Assembly (NCBI GenBank): GCA_963729815.1 | Contig: CAVSPU010000003.1 | Coordinates: forward strand, 214,494-278,493 | DNA: 64,000 nt | Direction: 5' to 3' | Source: DAHUXN01 sp963729815 | GTDB taxonomy: Bacteria; Acidobacteriota; Terriglobia; Acidiferrales; UBA7541 | Shown here: in pieces, positions 7,974-16,061 of the stretch | How positions within the stretch are numbered: the stretch's first letter is position 1 | How the letters are laid out: every line of letters starts with the position of its first letter | Translations under genes and position numbers: made by a program | The notes under the pieces: model-generated | The model's database searches: none | The model's input: the letters and a program-made list of their open reading frames with translations, nothing else | What the model was told of the DNA's origin: nothing

Positions 7974-8897
7974 TCAACTATGAAAATCAGCCGGCGCGGA
8001 GTGCGCGTGCCCTCGCGGCGCGAGCGATGCAACACGCTGCGCGCCGAGTTTCTCAAGATACGCCAGGCGATCCGGCACGCTCAGGATCCACTTCTCAAGC
8101 CAGCGCTCGAATCCTGCCAATTCGCGCGTTTCATCGTGATACTCGGCGAAAAACTTGTGGTCGCGCCCGTAGTACCCTTGCACTGGGGAAGGATGCGCGG
8201 CGCCCGGCTCGTGCACGACCGCTGAGACCAGAAATCCGGGCACTAGCGTGCGGTTCGGGTCGGACGCAATCACTTCAGGCGGCACAATTTCCTCCGCGAC
8301 CACGATGACGCTTCGCGCCGCGCGCGCGCCATCCACCGTCACGCCGAGGCTGCCCCAGATGTGCGAATTCCCCTGCGCGTCCGCCCGCTGCACTTGAATA
8401 ATCGCAACATCGGGACGAAGCGCTCGCACCGCAATGAGCTTTTCCTCGCTGACGGGCGAAGCGAATTCGCGCAAGTTGCCGTTCTTTTTCAACAGATCGC
8501 TGCCCAGCGTCGAGTAGGTCGGCATGAACGGCACGCCCAGCGCGCCCGCATGAAGCGCCAGCGCCAGAGTGAAGTTCGAGTAATCAACCACGTCAATTCG
8601 CCTGGGAATCGATCTCTCGACCGCGCGCCGGAAACAATAGCCGGTCCCCTCGGAGACATTACCGACCCATGCTGCCATCACTCGCTCGACGCATCCGGCG
8701 CCAATCAATTGGTCGAACAGGATGTCGGAAATCGGGCCCGCGAGGGTCAAGTCGCGGCGGCCCTGGCGAATCAGTTCATGTCCCGCCGAGAAAGGAATCA
8801 TCGGCTCGAGCTGCGCGCCCATCAGCACGAGTGCGCCCGAGGGAACATGCCGAGCAATCGCTTCACGCATGGTCGTGATTTTCGAATCCGCTGCCAT
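7974..8897 (-). CDS. Family I CoA-transferase, subunit A (glutaconate CoA-transferase-like)
   Basis: The 307-residue protein resembles GctA/CatI/IpdA subunits: an N-terminal REAIARHVPSGALVLMGA, then GPISDILFDQLIGAGCVERVMAAWVGN, VPFMPTYSTLGSDLL and DVAIIQVQRADAQGNSHIWGS. I chose ATG at 8897 (MAADSKITTMREAI); the longer frame uses TTG at 8909 and overlaps the previous stop. It is the last gene of a tight operon: subunit B (9675-10463), enoyl-CoA hydratase (8906-9673), subunit A. The A-hydratase-B order means the two subunit genes are split by the hydratase. Likely role: CoA activation of an acid for ring or side-chain degradation; the substrate is unknown. Confidence 0.85.
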   Translation of the reverse strand: MAADSKITTMREAIARHVPSGALVLMGAQLEPMIPFSAGHELIRQGRRDLTLAGPISDILFDQLIGAGCVERVMAAWVGNVSEGTGYCFRRAVERSIPRRIDVVDYSNFTLALALHAGALGVPFMPTYSTLGSDLLKKNGNLREFASPVSEEKLIAVRALRPDVAIIQVQRADAQGNSHIWGSLGVTVDGARAARSVIVVAEEIVPPEVIASDPNRTLVPGFLVSAVVHEPGAAHPSPVQGYYGRDHKFFAEYHDETRELAGFERWLEKWILSVPDRLAYLEKLGAQRVASLAPRGHAHSAPADFHS

Positions 8898-8905
8898 ATG
8901 GTTTT

Positions 8906-9673
8906 TCAATGCCCGCGCCAGGCTGGATCGCGCTTTTCGAGAAACGCGCGAATGCCTTCCCGCGCGTCGTCGGTTTTCATCAATTCCCCCAGATAAAAAT
9001 CCTCGACGGCTCTTAGGCTGCGGTCAAAATCGAATCCTGTCGTGCTCCATAATGTGCGCCGCGCCATGCCGAGAACTCGCGGGCTCAGCGCGCGCAGATC
9101 ATTCAAAAGCGCTCCAACTGCGGCATCCAACGCGCCATCCGGCACCACGCGCGAGATCAATCCAAACTGCTGCGCTTCGCGGGCCGAAACCGTACGGCCG
9201 CTCAAAATCAAGTCCATCGCGATGCGCATCCCGGCGAGCTGCGGGAACGTGACCATCGCGACTGGCGGAAAACATCCCAGCTTGATCTCCGGCTGGCCGA
9301 ACTTCGCCGATTCCTCGGCAATCGAAAAATCGCAAAAAGTCGCCAGTTCGAAACCGCCGCCGAGGCAATGGCCGTGCACCGCAGCAATGGTCACGACCGG
9401 ACTGCTCCAGAGCTTGCGAAAGATCCCATGGAATGCCTGCAGCATTTCCGCGACCCGCTCCGGCTTGTGATCGCTGGCGTCCGCGCCCGCCGAGAATGCT
9501 TTGACGCCTGAGCCTTCAAAAATCAGAAAATCAATCTGCGGTGCAAGCTCATCAATTGCCGCGGTGATTTCATGCATCATCGCGATATTCATCACGTTGA
9601 GCGGCGGGCGATTCAGCAGGATCTGAGCAAGGCGGCCTTCTCTTTGCACGCGAATGTTTTTGTGGGTAATCAT
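8906..9673 (-). CDS. Enoyl-CoA hydratase/isomerase (crotonase) inserted between CoA-transferase subunits
   Basis: The 255-residue protein is a crotonase-fold enzyme: AQILLNRPPLNVMN, the oxyanion-hole block KAFSAGADASDH, and VVTIAAVHGHCLGGGFELATFCDFSIAEESAKFGQPEIKLGCFPP. At the site where true hydratases carry catalytic Glu residues it has GQPEIKLGCFPPVAM rather than PEVNLGVLPGTGGTQ, so the chemistry may differ (isomerase, hydrolase or dienoyl-CoA hydratase types share this variant). I chose ATG at 9673 because it lies directly after the subunit B stop codon (9675); the longer frame begins at 9709 within subunit B. Its stop precedes the subunit A start by 8 nt, so translation is probably coupled. 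Confidence 0.88.
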   Translation of the reverse strand: MITHKNIRVQREGRLAQILLNRPPLNVMNIAMMHEITAAIDELAPQIDFLIFEGSGVKAFSAGADASDHKPERVAEMLQAFHGIFRKLWSSPVVTIAAVHGHCLGGGFELATFCDFSIAEESAKFGQPEIKLGCFPPVAMVTFPQLAGMRIAMDLILSGRTVSAREAQQFGLISRVVPDGALDAAVGALLNDLRALSPRVLGMARRTLWSTTGFDFDRSLRAVEDFYLGELMKTDDAREGIRAFLEKRDPAWRGH

Positions 9674-9674
9674 G

Positions 9675-10463
9675 CTAGCGGGTCCAGAACCCCTGTGGAT
9701 CGAGTGCACGCATGGCGCGAAGCTCTCCGGCAGAAGGCCCGGCCGTTTCTTTCAGATGATCGGCGACGCGCAGCGTCCATGAGGTGTTCGCTAGCACTTC
9801 CTCGACCGGCACGCCCGGGTGAATCGAAGCAAGGTACGCTTCGCCATCGGGACCAAAACGAAGCACCCCGCGCGTGGTGATGATCGCCGACGGGCCCGAC
9901 TGCTGCGGCAAGCCCTGTTCGCGCCTCCAGCGGTCGCCCGAGCCATGGCCCGGCGAAGTCACGTGGCCCACTCGCTCCACGAGCCGGTGCCGCTCGTGCG
10001 CAAGCAGCACAACCGTGCGTTGCGCAAGGCACGCGATATCGCATGCACCGCCGGAGCCCGGCAGGCGCACGGCTTCACTCGCGCGATGCCCCCACGTCGA
10101 ATTCAGATTGCCGAACTGATCGACTTCCGCCGCTCCGAGGAAACCCACGTTGACCCGTCCCTGCTGCAAAAACGACATCACGTCGATCATTTGTCCGCAG
10201 AAGGTTGCACCCTGGATATTCGGCGGATCGCCCATCGTATACAACATCTCCGGCGATGGTGTCTCGCGAATTACGCCGTTCTCGTAGAGGCCCACCGCAC
10301 GTGGCGCGTGCGTGCGCTTTGCAACCAAGAACGAAAGCAGGGGAAGCCGCATCCCGACAAATACCAACTCTTTGTCAGCGATTTCCCTCGCGGCAGCCGC
10401 AACCATCAATTCACCGGCCCTGTAACCTCGCGCGGCAATCTCGTTTTGTCCCGTGGGCGGCAA
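9675..10463 (-). CDS. Family I CoA-transferase, subunit B (glutaconate CoA-transferase-like)
   Basis: The 262-residue protein resembles GctB/CatJ subunits: GELMVAAAAREIADKELVFVGMRLPLLSFLVAKRTHAP, then LYENGVIRE, MLYTMGDPPNIQGAT and VDQFGNLNSTW. The Glu in YENG lies where the catalytic Glu that forms the glutamyl-CoA thioester is found in true transferases; IpdB-type hydrolases lack it, so a genuine transferase is favoured. The start is a TTG at 10463 with no strong Shine-Dalgarno; the frame is open upstream without ATG, and an internal ATG at 10406 would remove conserved residues. It is the first gene of the operon with the hydratase and subunit A. Confidence 0.83.
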   Translation of the reverse strand: MPPTGQNEIAARGYRAGELMVAAAAREIADKELVFVGMRLPLLSFLVAKRTHAPRAVGLYENGVIRETPSPEMLYTMGDPPNIQGATFCGQMIDVMSFLQQGRVNVGFLGAAEVDQFGNLNSTWGHRASEAVRLPGSGGACDIACLAQRTVVLLAHERHRLVERVGHVTSPGHGSGDRWRREQGLPQQSGPSAIITTRGVLRFGPDGEAYLASIHPGVPVEEVLANTSWTLRVADHLKETAGPSAGELRAMRALDPQGFWTR

Positions 10464-10535
10464 TGCTATGCCATTAATCCCTTCGGCGAGGTCACTTCGC
10501 CTCGGTACACTGGGTTCGCCATCGTCATTCCCGGC

Positions 10536-11045
10536 TCAGGTCCCAATTCGATTCAGTACTCTGGCGAGTTGCTTGAAATAGCGCATCTTTACGCCACGGC
10601 CCTTCGCGTTCTTCGCGCTGGTGGAAGGCAAAACGAAAACAGCAGCTCCATATAGCTTTTCCTTTTGCAGCCCCAGCACACACCGCCGGCCGGCGAATTT
10701 TTCGTAGACCAGTTTGCCGTTGAACGCCACCAACTGCGGCCGGAATTCCTCGAGCTTCTTTGCCAGTAATACGCGGCCCTCGGCGAACTCCTCGCGCCCG
10801 ATATCTTCAATCCCCTTCGACGGCTGCTTGACAAGGTCGGTAAGCCCGATTCCGAATTCCACCACGCGCCGGTCGTCATTGTACGTAAGCGGCTCAGGAA
10901 TCACGCCTGAGTCGTACAGCAACGGCCAGAACTCATTCCCACGGCCCGCGTAATAGTGACCCACGCGCGCCGAGCGTTCTCCCGGATTGCATCCCACAAT
11001 CACCAGCCTCATTCCCCGGCGAAGGTGATCAGGCAGCGTTCGCAT
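10536..11045 (-). CDS. mug: Mug/TDG-type mismatch-specific uracil-DNA glycosylase
   Basis: The protein (169 residues from ATG at 11045; the longer frame uses TTG at 11057) carries the Mug-family N-terminal motif LVIVGCNPGERSARVGHYYAGRGNEFWPLL, where GCNPGERSARVGHYYA forms the uracil-binding pocket and Asn is the catalytic position of the family. FGIGLTDLVKQPSKG follows, as in Mug, and the C-terminal VLPSTSAKNAKG resembles the LPNPSG-like intercalation loop, with SA in place of NP. These enzymes remove uracil, ethenocytosine or thymine opposite guanine in base-excision repair. It is transcribed in the same direction as the CoA-transferase operon but separated by 72 nt and probably unrelated in function. 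Confidence 0.85.
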   Translation of the reverse strand: MRTLPDHLRRGMRLVIVGCNPGERSARVGHYYAGRGNEFWPLLYDSGVIPEPLTYNDDRRVVEFGIGLTDLVKQPSKGIEDIGREEFAEGRVLLAKKLEEFRPQLVAFNGKLVYEKFAGRRCVLGLQKEKLYGAAVFVLPSTSAKNAKGRGVKMRYFKQLARVLNRIGT

Positions 11046-11129
11046 CGTGTTCAGCAATCTCCGTCGTCAAACGGAACTCCTCGGATTCAGTCAAATTCAT
11101 TTCACTGCAGCATTTCCCGCCAGGCCGCT

Positions 11130-11939
11130 TCACTTCCCTTTGAATTTAGGCTGGCGTTTCTCGACATATGCCTCAATGCCTTCCTTCGCGTCTTCGCTTG
11201 TAAAGAGCAACTGCTGCAGTTCGCGTTCGAGGCTCAGCGCTTCGCCAAATCCAACTTCAGCACCCGTCACGACAGCACGCTTGATCCGGCCCACGGCGCG
11301 CGAAGCCTTATTCGGAGGGCAAAATTGCCGAGCGTACGACATCACATCGTCCCAGAACGTTTCGCGTTCGTAGACATAATGGACCAGCCCAATTTCCAGC
11401 GCCTCCTCGAAGCTAAACGTGCGGCCCATCGCCATCATTTCAAACGCGCGCGCCCGGCCGATGATTCTCGCCAGCCGCTGCGTCCCGCCAGTGCCAGGAA
11501 GAACTCCCAGGTTCACTTCCGGCAAGCCAATCTTCCCGCCGTCTTTCTTCGCGATACGAATGTCGCAGGCCAGAGCAATCTCCAACCCGCCTCCAACGGT
11601 ATGGCCATTGAGCGCCGCAATCACGATCTTCGGCGTCTGTTCCAGCCGGCACAACGTTTCATTGGCATGCAAGCAGAAATAGTATTTGAATTGCGGGTCA
11701 GCCTTCGCCAGCATTGGAATGCTCGCGCCAGCCGAGAAAAACTTTTCTCCCGCTCCCCGCAGCACCAGGGCATGAACGTTTTCGTCCATGCGCGCTCGCA
11801 AAATAATCTCGTCGAGCTGACGCATCATTTCGTAGGTGTACGTGTTCGCGGGCGCGTCGTCCAGCTCGACGATGGCGATGCCGTCGTCGACGCGATACTT
11901 TACAAGTTGCTTCCCATCCGCTCCCTGCTCAGGCGCCAT
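11130..11939 (-). CDS. Enoyl-CoA hydratase/isomerase family protein
   Basis: This 269-residue crotonase has the full hydratase pattern: IAIVELDDAPANTYTYEMM, FFSAGASIPML (oxyanion hole), IVIAALNGHTVGGGLEIALACDIRIAKKDGGKIGLPEVNLGVLPGTGGTQRLARIIG, with the catalytic Glu region LPEVNLGVLPGTGG intact, unlike the paralogue at 8906-9673. It would hydrate trans-2-enoyl-CoA in a beta-oxidation-type pathway. It is monocistronic or first in a minus-strand unit, divergent from the sigma-factor gene, with an intergenic stretch of about 210 nt upstream that should contain both promoters. Confidence 0.93.
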   Translation of the reverse strand: MAPEQGADGKQLVKYRVDDGIAIVELDDAPANTYTYEMMRQLDEIILRARMDENVHALVLRGAGEKFFSAGASIPMLAKADPQFKYYFCLHANETLCRLEQTPKIVIAALNGHTVGGGLEIALACDIRIAKKDGGKIGLPEVNLGVLPGTGGTQRLARIIGRARAFEMMAMGRTFSFEEALEIGLVHYVYERETFWDDVMSYARQFCPPNKASRAVGRIKRAVVTGAEVGFGEALSLERELQQLLFTSEDAKEGIEAYVEKRQPKFKGK

Positions 11940-12152
11940 TCAGGACTGTTCCTCTCTAAAATATAGGTCTCGGCGACTTTATCTACCAGCGAAAGGAACG
12001 TCAAGCGGCCTGGCACGAGGCTCAATCGACTGGGAATTGTGCGGCGGCGGCACCAAATGCTGCATCCTGCGCTCCTCTAAAGCGTCAAATAAGAGTAACT
12101 CCGGAGGATAGCACAGCGCAGGTTTGTGCTAGGCTCTAGCGGATCCTCCAAT

Positions 12153-12800
12153 ATGCCGTCCCACGGAAAAGATATGGAGCCTGCGAAGGCAAGAGCCATC
12201 GGTTCTCACACATATACTATCGATAACGAGTCTGTTTTTGTCGCCGCGGCGAGAGGCGGCGACATCAGCGCGTTCGAATCCCTGGTCACGCGCTATGAAC
12301 GCAAGATTTTTCGTCTCGCGCAGCACATCACACAAAACACAGAAGATGCGCAGGATGTTACCCAGGAGGCGTTCCTCAAGGCCTTCGAGCATCTGGGGGA
12401 ATTTCAGGGCAATTCGCGTTTCTACACCTGGCTGGTGCGCATTGCCGTGAACCAGGCGCTCATGAAGTTGCGCAAACGGCACAATAAGGATGTTTCGCTC
12501 GACGAGGAAATCAAAACCGAAGACAGCTTCATGCCTCGCGAGATTGAGGACTGGGGCCCGTCGCCGGAAGAGCGCTATACGCAGCGGGAGCTTGGCGAGA
12601 TCCTCACGCGCGTCATCGGCGAACTTGATCCGCCCTTTCGAACCGTTTTCCAGTTGCGCGACATCGACGAGCTCTCGACTGAAGAGACAGCAGAAATCCT
12701 GGGAATTTCCGTACCCGCGGTCAAATCGCGCTTGCTCAGGTCTCGCCTGAAACTGCGTGAAAAATTGAATCGTTATTTTCGACGAGGTATGGCCCAATGA
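12153..12800 (+). CDS. ECF-type RNA polymerase sigma factor
   Basis: The protein (215 residues from ATG 12153; other candidate starts are GTG 12126 and ATG 12174, which is preceded by GGAAAAG) has region 2 (SAFESLVTRYERKIFRLAQHIT ... AQDVTQEAFLKAFEHL ... FYTWLVRIAVNQALMKLRKR) and region 4 (LDPPFRTVFQLRDIDELSTEETAEILGISVPAVKSRLLRSRLKLREKL). This is the RpoE-like ECF architecture without regions 1 and 3. Its stop overlaps the start of the zinc-finger anti-sigma gene (ATGA at 12797), the classic sigma/anti-sigma arrangement implying translational coupling. It recruits RNA polymerase to stress promoters; the signal is unknown. Confidence 0.95.
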   Translation: MPSHGKDMEPAKARAIGSHTYTIDNESVFVAAARGGDISAFESLVTRYERKIFRLAQHITQNTEDAQDVTQEAFLKAFEHLGEFQGNSRFYTWLVRIAVNQALMKLRKRHNKDVSLDEEIKTEDSFMPREIEDWGPSPEERYTQRELGEILTRVIGELDPPFRTVFQLRDIDELSTEETAEILGISVPAVKSRLLRSRLKLREKLNRYFRRGMAQ

Positions 12801-13036
12801 ACTGCAAAAACGTGGTGCGAGAACTCTCCGATTATCTCGATGACGCGCTCGATTTGAATCTCAAGCAATCGCTCGAAGTGCATCTCGAGCACTGCGAGGA
12901 CTGCCACTTGCTGGTGGACACGACCAAGAAGACCATCCAGATTTTCTGCAATTCGGAGCCGTTGCCGCTTTCAGAAGATGTCCGCACGCGCTTGCACGAC
13001 GCGCTCTTGAAGCGCTTGCGCCGTCCGAAGAATTAA
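12797..13036 (+). CDS. Putative zinc-finger anti-sigma factor
   Basis: This 79-residue soluble protein has the zf-HC2 / ZAS pattern: an N-terminal Cys (MNCKNVVRELSDYLDDALD) and HLEHCEDCHLL, giving the HxxxCxxC zinc site. No membrane helix is present, so it would sense a cytoplasmic signal, often redox, rather than span the membrane like RseA. The start overlaps the sigma stop by four bases (ATGA). The 3' end overlaps the convergent ornithine-cyclodeaminase-like gene by four bases. Confidence 0.9.
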   Translation: MNCKNVVRELSDYLDDALDLNLKQSLEVHLEHCEDCHLLVDTTKKTIQIFCNSEPLPLSEDVRTRLHDALLKRLRRPKN

Positions 13037-14025
13037 GAGGCCGTCCGTTCCCTCGCTCCCTCGTCATGCCAGAGCGCTACCTGTTTCCCCACTCCTCTCT
13101 CCAGCGCCGATTCGTACACTTTCCCAGCGGTAACGATGTCCTCGATCGCAATTCCGCTGGATTTGAACAGGGTGATTTGTTCCCGCGACGTACGCCCGGC
13201 CTCAAGTCCTGAAACTAAACCGGCAAGCTCTCTTACACTTTCCCAGCGGCTCGGCGTCCCTTCAAATGACTGAATCAGGTCTCCCGCTTCCACTTTTGAC
13301 TGCTCGCGCGAATCCACAAAAATCACATCGGCGCGCCCGACCGCTGCCACATCAAGTTCGCGCTTCTGCGGAAAATTCGCGCCGATGGCGTTGATGTGAG
13401 TTCCCGCCTGGAGCCAGCGGCCCTCGACAACAGGATTCGAGGCAGTCGTAGAGGTGATCAATATCTCCGCCGCGCGAACGACGGCTTCCGCAGTGGCCGC
13501 CGATTCCACCGGAACGCCAAGCTTAGCCGTCATCTCACGCGCGAAACGTTCCCGCCGCCCCGGATCGCGCCCAAAGGAATGAACACGCTCGATTTCGCGA
13601 ACGGCCACTACCGCTTCGAGCTGCGTTCGTGCCTGCAGTCCCGTGCCAATGATTCCAATCGTGCGCGCATCCTTGCGCGCGAGAAATTTCGTCGCCACTC
13701 CGCTCGCCGCGCCCGTGCGCATCTGCCCAAGATAATCCGCTTCGATAAGCGCCAGCAGCTCGCCCGTCTTGGCCTGAAAAAGTGGAACAAGAAATCGCAG
13801 CCCCTCGCGCGAACTCGTATAGATCTTCAGGCCTTCATACCCACCGGCGCCGTCGGCGGCAGCCATGTAATGCAGATATGAGAATCCCTCCAAATGCAGA
13901 CGTTGTCGCGGATGAACCATTGCCGCGCCGTCCGAGAGACGCCGGAATGCCGCTTCGACCGCTTCGAGGGCCATCGGCATTGTCAGCAGCAATCGAACAT
14001 CTGCTTCAGTAAGGAGTAAAGGCAT
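13033..14025 (-). CDS. Ornithine cyclodeaminase / mu-crystallin family dehydrogenase
   Basis: The 330-residue protein shows the family layout: an N-terminal substrate domain (LLLTEADVRLLLTMPMALEAVEAAFRRL, HPRQRLHL) with GGYEGLKIYTSS, then ALIEADYLGQMRTGAASGVATKFLARKDARTIGIIGTGLQARTQLEAV, which carries the Rossmann motif GIIGTGLQARTQ, and the C-terminal HINAIGANFPQKRELD segment. Members include ornithine cyclodeaminase, alanine dehydrogenase (archaeal type) and imine reductases; the exact reaction cannot be fixed here. ATG at 14025 is favoured over TTG 14031 because it is preceded by GAGG nine bases upstream and leads straight into the conserved start. Confidence 0.92.
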   Translation of the reverse strand: MPLLLTEADVRLLLTMPMALEAVEAAFRRLSDGAAMVHPRQRLHLEGFSYLHYMAAADGAGGYEGLKIYTSSREGLRFLVPLFQAKTGELLALIEADYLGQMRTGAASGVATKFLARKDARTIGIIGTGLQARTQLEAVVAVREIERVHSFGRDPGRRERFAREMTAKLGVPVESAATAEAVVRAAEILITSTTASNPVVEGRWLQAGTHINAIGANFPQKRELDVAAVGRADVIFVDSREQSKVEAGDLIQSFEGTPSRWESVRELAGLVSGLEAGRTSREQITLFKSSGIAIEDIVTAGKVYESALERGVGKQVALWHDEGARERTAS

Positions 14026-14067
14026 GATCAATATCCTCTGGGATCGGCGGCCCGGCGAATTCAGGGC

Positions 14068-15078
14068 TCATTCAGCAACATTAATCTTGAACCGGAGGAC
14101 GCGCGAGTCTGGCCGGTCGAGGACCAGCAGCTCACCTTTCGGCGTGAAGGCGATATCCGTCGGGGCGGTGTTTTCGCCCCATTCCGGATGCTGCGAAAAA
14201 TCCACGGTCAGCTTCTGCTGGCCATCGAGCGTCCAGACACTCAGCAGTCTCTTGTCCAAGTCGGAGGCGGTTACGAAATTCTGAAATACCGCAAGCCCGT
14301 ACGCCTTCGGCGCATCGCGCGTGGTTTTCGAATCGCTAAACGGGAAATCCCATGACGCCATGTAATGACCATCCGCGGAGAGCTTATCGATTTTCTGGTT
14401 TGCCGCATCGGCAACATATAAATTGCCATCCAGGCCGAGCCGTATGCGAAATGGCGCCCATTTTTTCACGGGCATGCCGAACGGCTTGCTCCAAGCTTCC
14501 AGCGTCCGGCCGCGCGGATTCATCAGCGCGATTCGGCCCGTTTCAAAATCGGCCAGGTAAAAATCGCCGCCCGATTCCATCGCGATGCTTGTCGGATCGC
14601 TGAAATCCCGCCGATAGCGAAAAAAAAGTGTGCGGAACACTTCTCCCTCGGGCGAATAGATGTGAATCTGCGCGTGTGAGACATCTACCAGGAAGATCGC
14701 CTGCCCCGAGTCCACCGCGATGTCCCAGTCGTTCTGAATGCCTGTGACGTCGAACACCAGCAACGGATGACCCAGGGAATCGAACTTCTCGACTTGCACC
14801 GGTTTTCCATCGTCCGCAATATAGACATTGCCCACCGCGTCAGTGCTCAGTGTCCTGGGATCCTGGAGCTGCCCTGGCTCATTTCCCGAGGTACCCCACT
14901 CCCCGAGATATTGAAATGCCGGCGGAGGCGCGCTCTGGGCCGCGGCCTGCGGACGAGAACAGGACACCACCGCACAAACGACGCAAGAGGACAAAACTAC
15001 CGTGAGAATGCCGCTCGATACGTCACGGATCGATCGTGCCCAGCCGCGCGCTTTTTCCTTGATCTTCAAAATCCCCAT
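14068..15078 (-). CDS. NHL-repeat beta-propeller lipoprotein
   Basis: The 336-residue protein begins with a hydrophobic signal (GILTVVLSSCVVCAVVSC) ending in a lipobox-like VVSC at about residue 40, so it is probably an exported lipoprotein. The rest consists of repeated NHL/6-bladed propeller units: GNVYIADDG, QAIFLVDVSHAQIHIYSPEGE, GDFYLADFETGRIALMNPRGR, GNLYVADAANQKIDKLSADG and KGELLVLDRPDSRVLRF. The start codon overlaps the stop of the SH3 gene upstream (TGATG at 15080-15076), implying translational coupling in the pfkA/SH3/NHL operon. A function in binding or surface structure is inference. Confidence 0.85.
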   Translation of the reverse strand: MGILKIKEKARGWARSIRDVSSGILTVVLSSCVVCAVVSCSRPQAAAQSAPPPAFQYLGEWGTSGNEPGQLQDPRTLSTDAVGNVYIADDGKPVQVEKFDSLGHPLLVFDVTGIQNDWDIAVDSGQAIFLVDVSHAQIHIYSPEGEVFRTLFFRYRRDFSDPTSIAMESGGDFYLADFETGRIALMNPRGRTLEAWSKPFGMPVKKWAPFRIRLGLDGNLYVADAANQKIDKLSADGHYMASWDFPFSDSKTTRDAPKAYGLAVFQNFVTASDLDKRLLSVWTLDGQQKLTVDFSQHPEWGENTAPTDIAFTPKGELLVLDRPDSRVLRFKINVAE

Positions 15079-16061
15079 CAGCGTTTTTGCTTTTTACCCG
15101 CCGCAGCGCGAACAATGCGCCGCACGGCCGTCAGCTGCATTTTGTATTCCCGAGTTTCCGCGCTATCGGCGCCCGCGTTCCGAAAACGAAAATACGCATC
15201 GCCGCCGGGAACTTGCGCGGGTGATGTCTGCACCGGCAAGCTTCCGCAGACACCGCCTTCCACAAATGCCGTCTCGTATCGCTGCCGGGGTTTGCTCCAC
15301 GTATACACGCGCAGCAATGTGAAATCGCATGGGCGTCCATCACCGTCACGCGACCCAGTCACGAGGTACTCTGGCTTTACCGCCCCCGAGGAGTCCACGG
15401 CCCGGTTGAGCTCGTACCACGAAACGATCCTCATATTCTCCGAGCTTTCGTACCCTGCCAGCGGCTCCGGCAAATCAAGGTCGAGGAAGCGACCGAGTAC
15501 CCAGCCGGAAACCTCCCCTGCGTTTTTCAACTGCGCGCGAACCAACCACCAATCTTCAGCGTTCCTGACCGGTACGGCACCGCTCCCCACAGGCTTTGGC
15601 GCCTCATAGGGCACCGTTTTTCGCTCCAGCAACAACATTGGCGCTTGCCCGAGCGCTTCCGCGACCACTGGCTCCTGGCGGCCCGGAAGCGTATGCAAAT
15701 TGCTCGGCACACGAGTGAAGCCCCGCGCCTGAACCGGCATCAATTTCGTCGTTTCACTGAGCTGGGCCTCATCGCGCCACACAGCCGCATCCAGCAACGA
15801 GCTTGCTAGGACCCATCCGCGAACTTTCGCCGCCGTTTCAATCAGCTCCATGTCGCCGGCGCGCTGGTCAATCTCCACAGGCTCGCCATAGGCCAGCGTC
15901 GTTATCGGCGTCCGGACTTCCGCCGTACTGTTCCACACGGTCACTCCCCGCGAGCCCGCATAGGCCTCAGCCATCGGCAACTGCCGGTGGTCGCGGTATT
16001 CGCGAATGCTCACTGCAATCAGGGATCCCACAACCACAGCGATCAAGAAAGTGCGTCTCAT
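15078..16061 (-). CDS. Membrane-anchored protein with two bacterial SH3-like domains
   Basis: The protein (327 residues) begins with a single N-terminal helix (MRRTFLIAVVVGSLIAVSI), followed by two SH3b-like modules: GVTVWNSTAEVRTPITTLAYGEPVEIDQRAG ... RGWVLASSLL and VPSNLHTLPGRQEPVVAEALGQAPMLLLERK ... VSGWVLGRFL. The C-terminal third has no recognised domain. I chose the ATG at 16061 because it shares its A with the TAA stop of pfkA (TAATG), giving a translationally coupled operon; a longer frame to 16193 lies entirely inside pfkA. SH3b domains often bind cell wall or peptides; the cellular role is unknown. Confidence 0.82.
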   Translation of the reverse strand: MRRTFLIAVVVGSLIAVSIREYRDHRQLPMAEAYAGSRGVTVWNSTAEVRTPITTLAYGEPVEIDQRAGDMELIETAAKVRGWVLASSLLDAAVWRDEAQLSETTKLMPVQARGFTRVPSNLHTLPGRQEPVVAEALGQAPMLLLERKTVPYEAPKPVGSGAVPVRNAEDWWLVRAQLKNAGEVSGWVLGRFLDLDLPEPLAGYESSENMRIVSWYELNRAVDSSGAVKPEYLVTGSRDGDGRPCDFTLLRVYTWSKPRQRYETAFVEGGVCGSLPVQTSPAQVPGGDAYFRFRNAGADSAETREYKMQLTAVRRIVRAAAGKKQKR

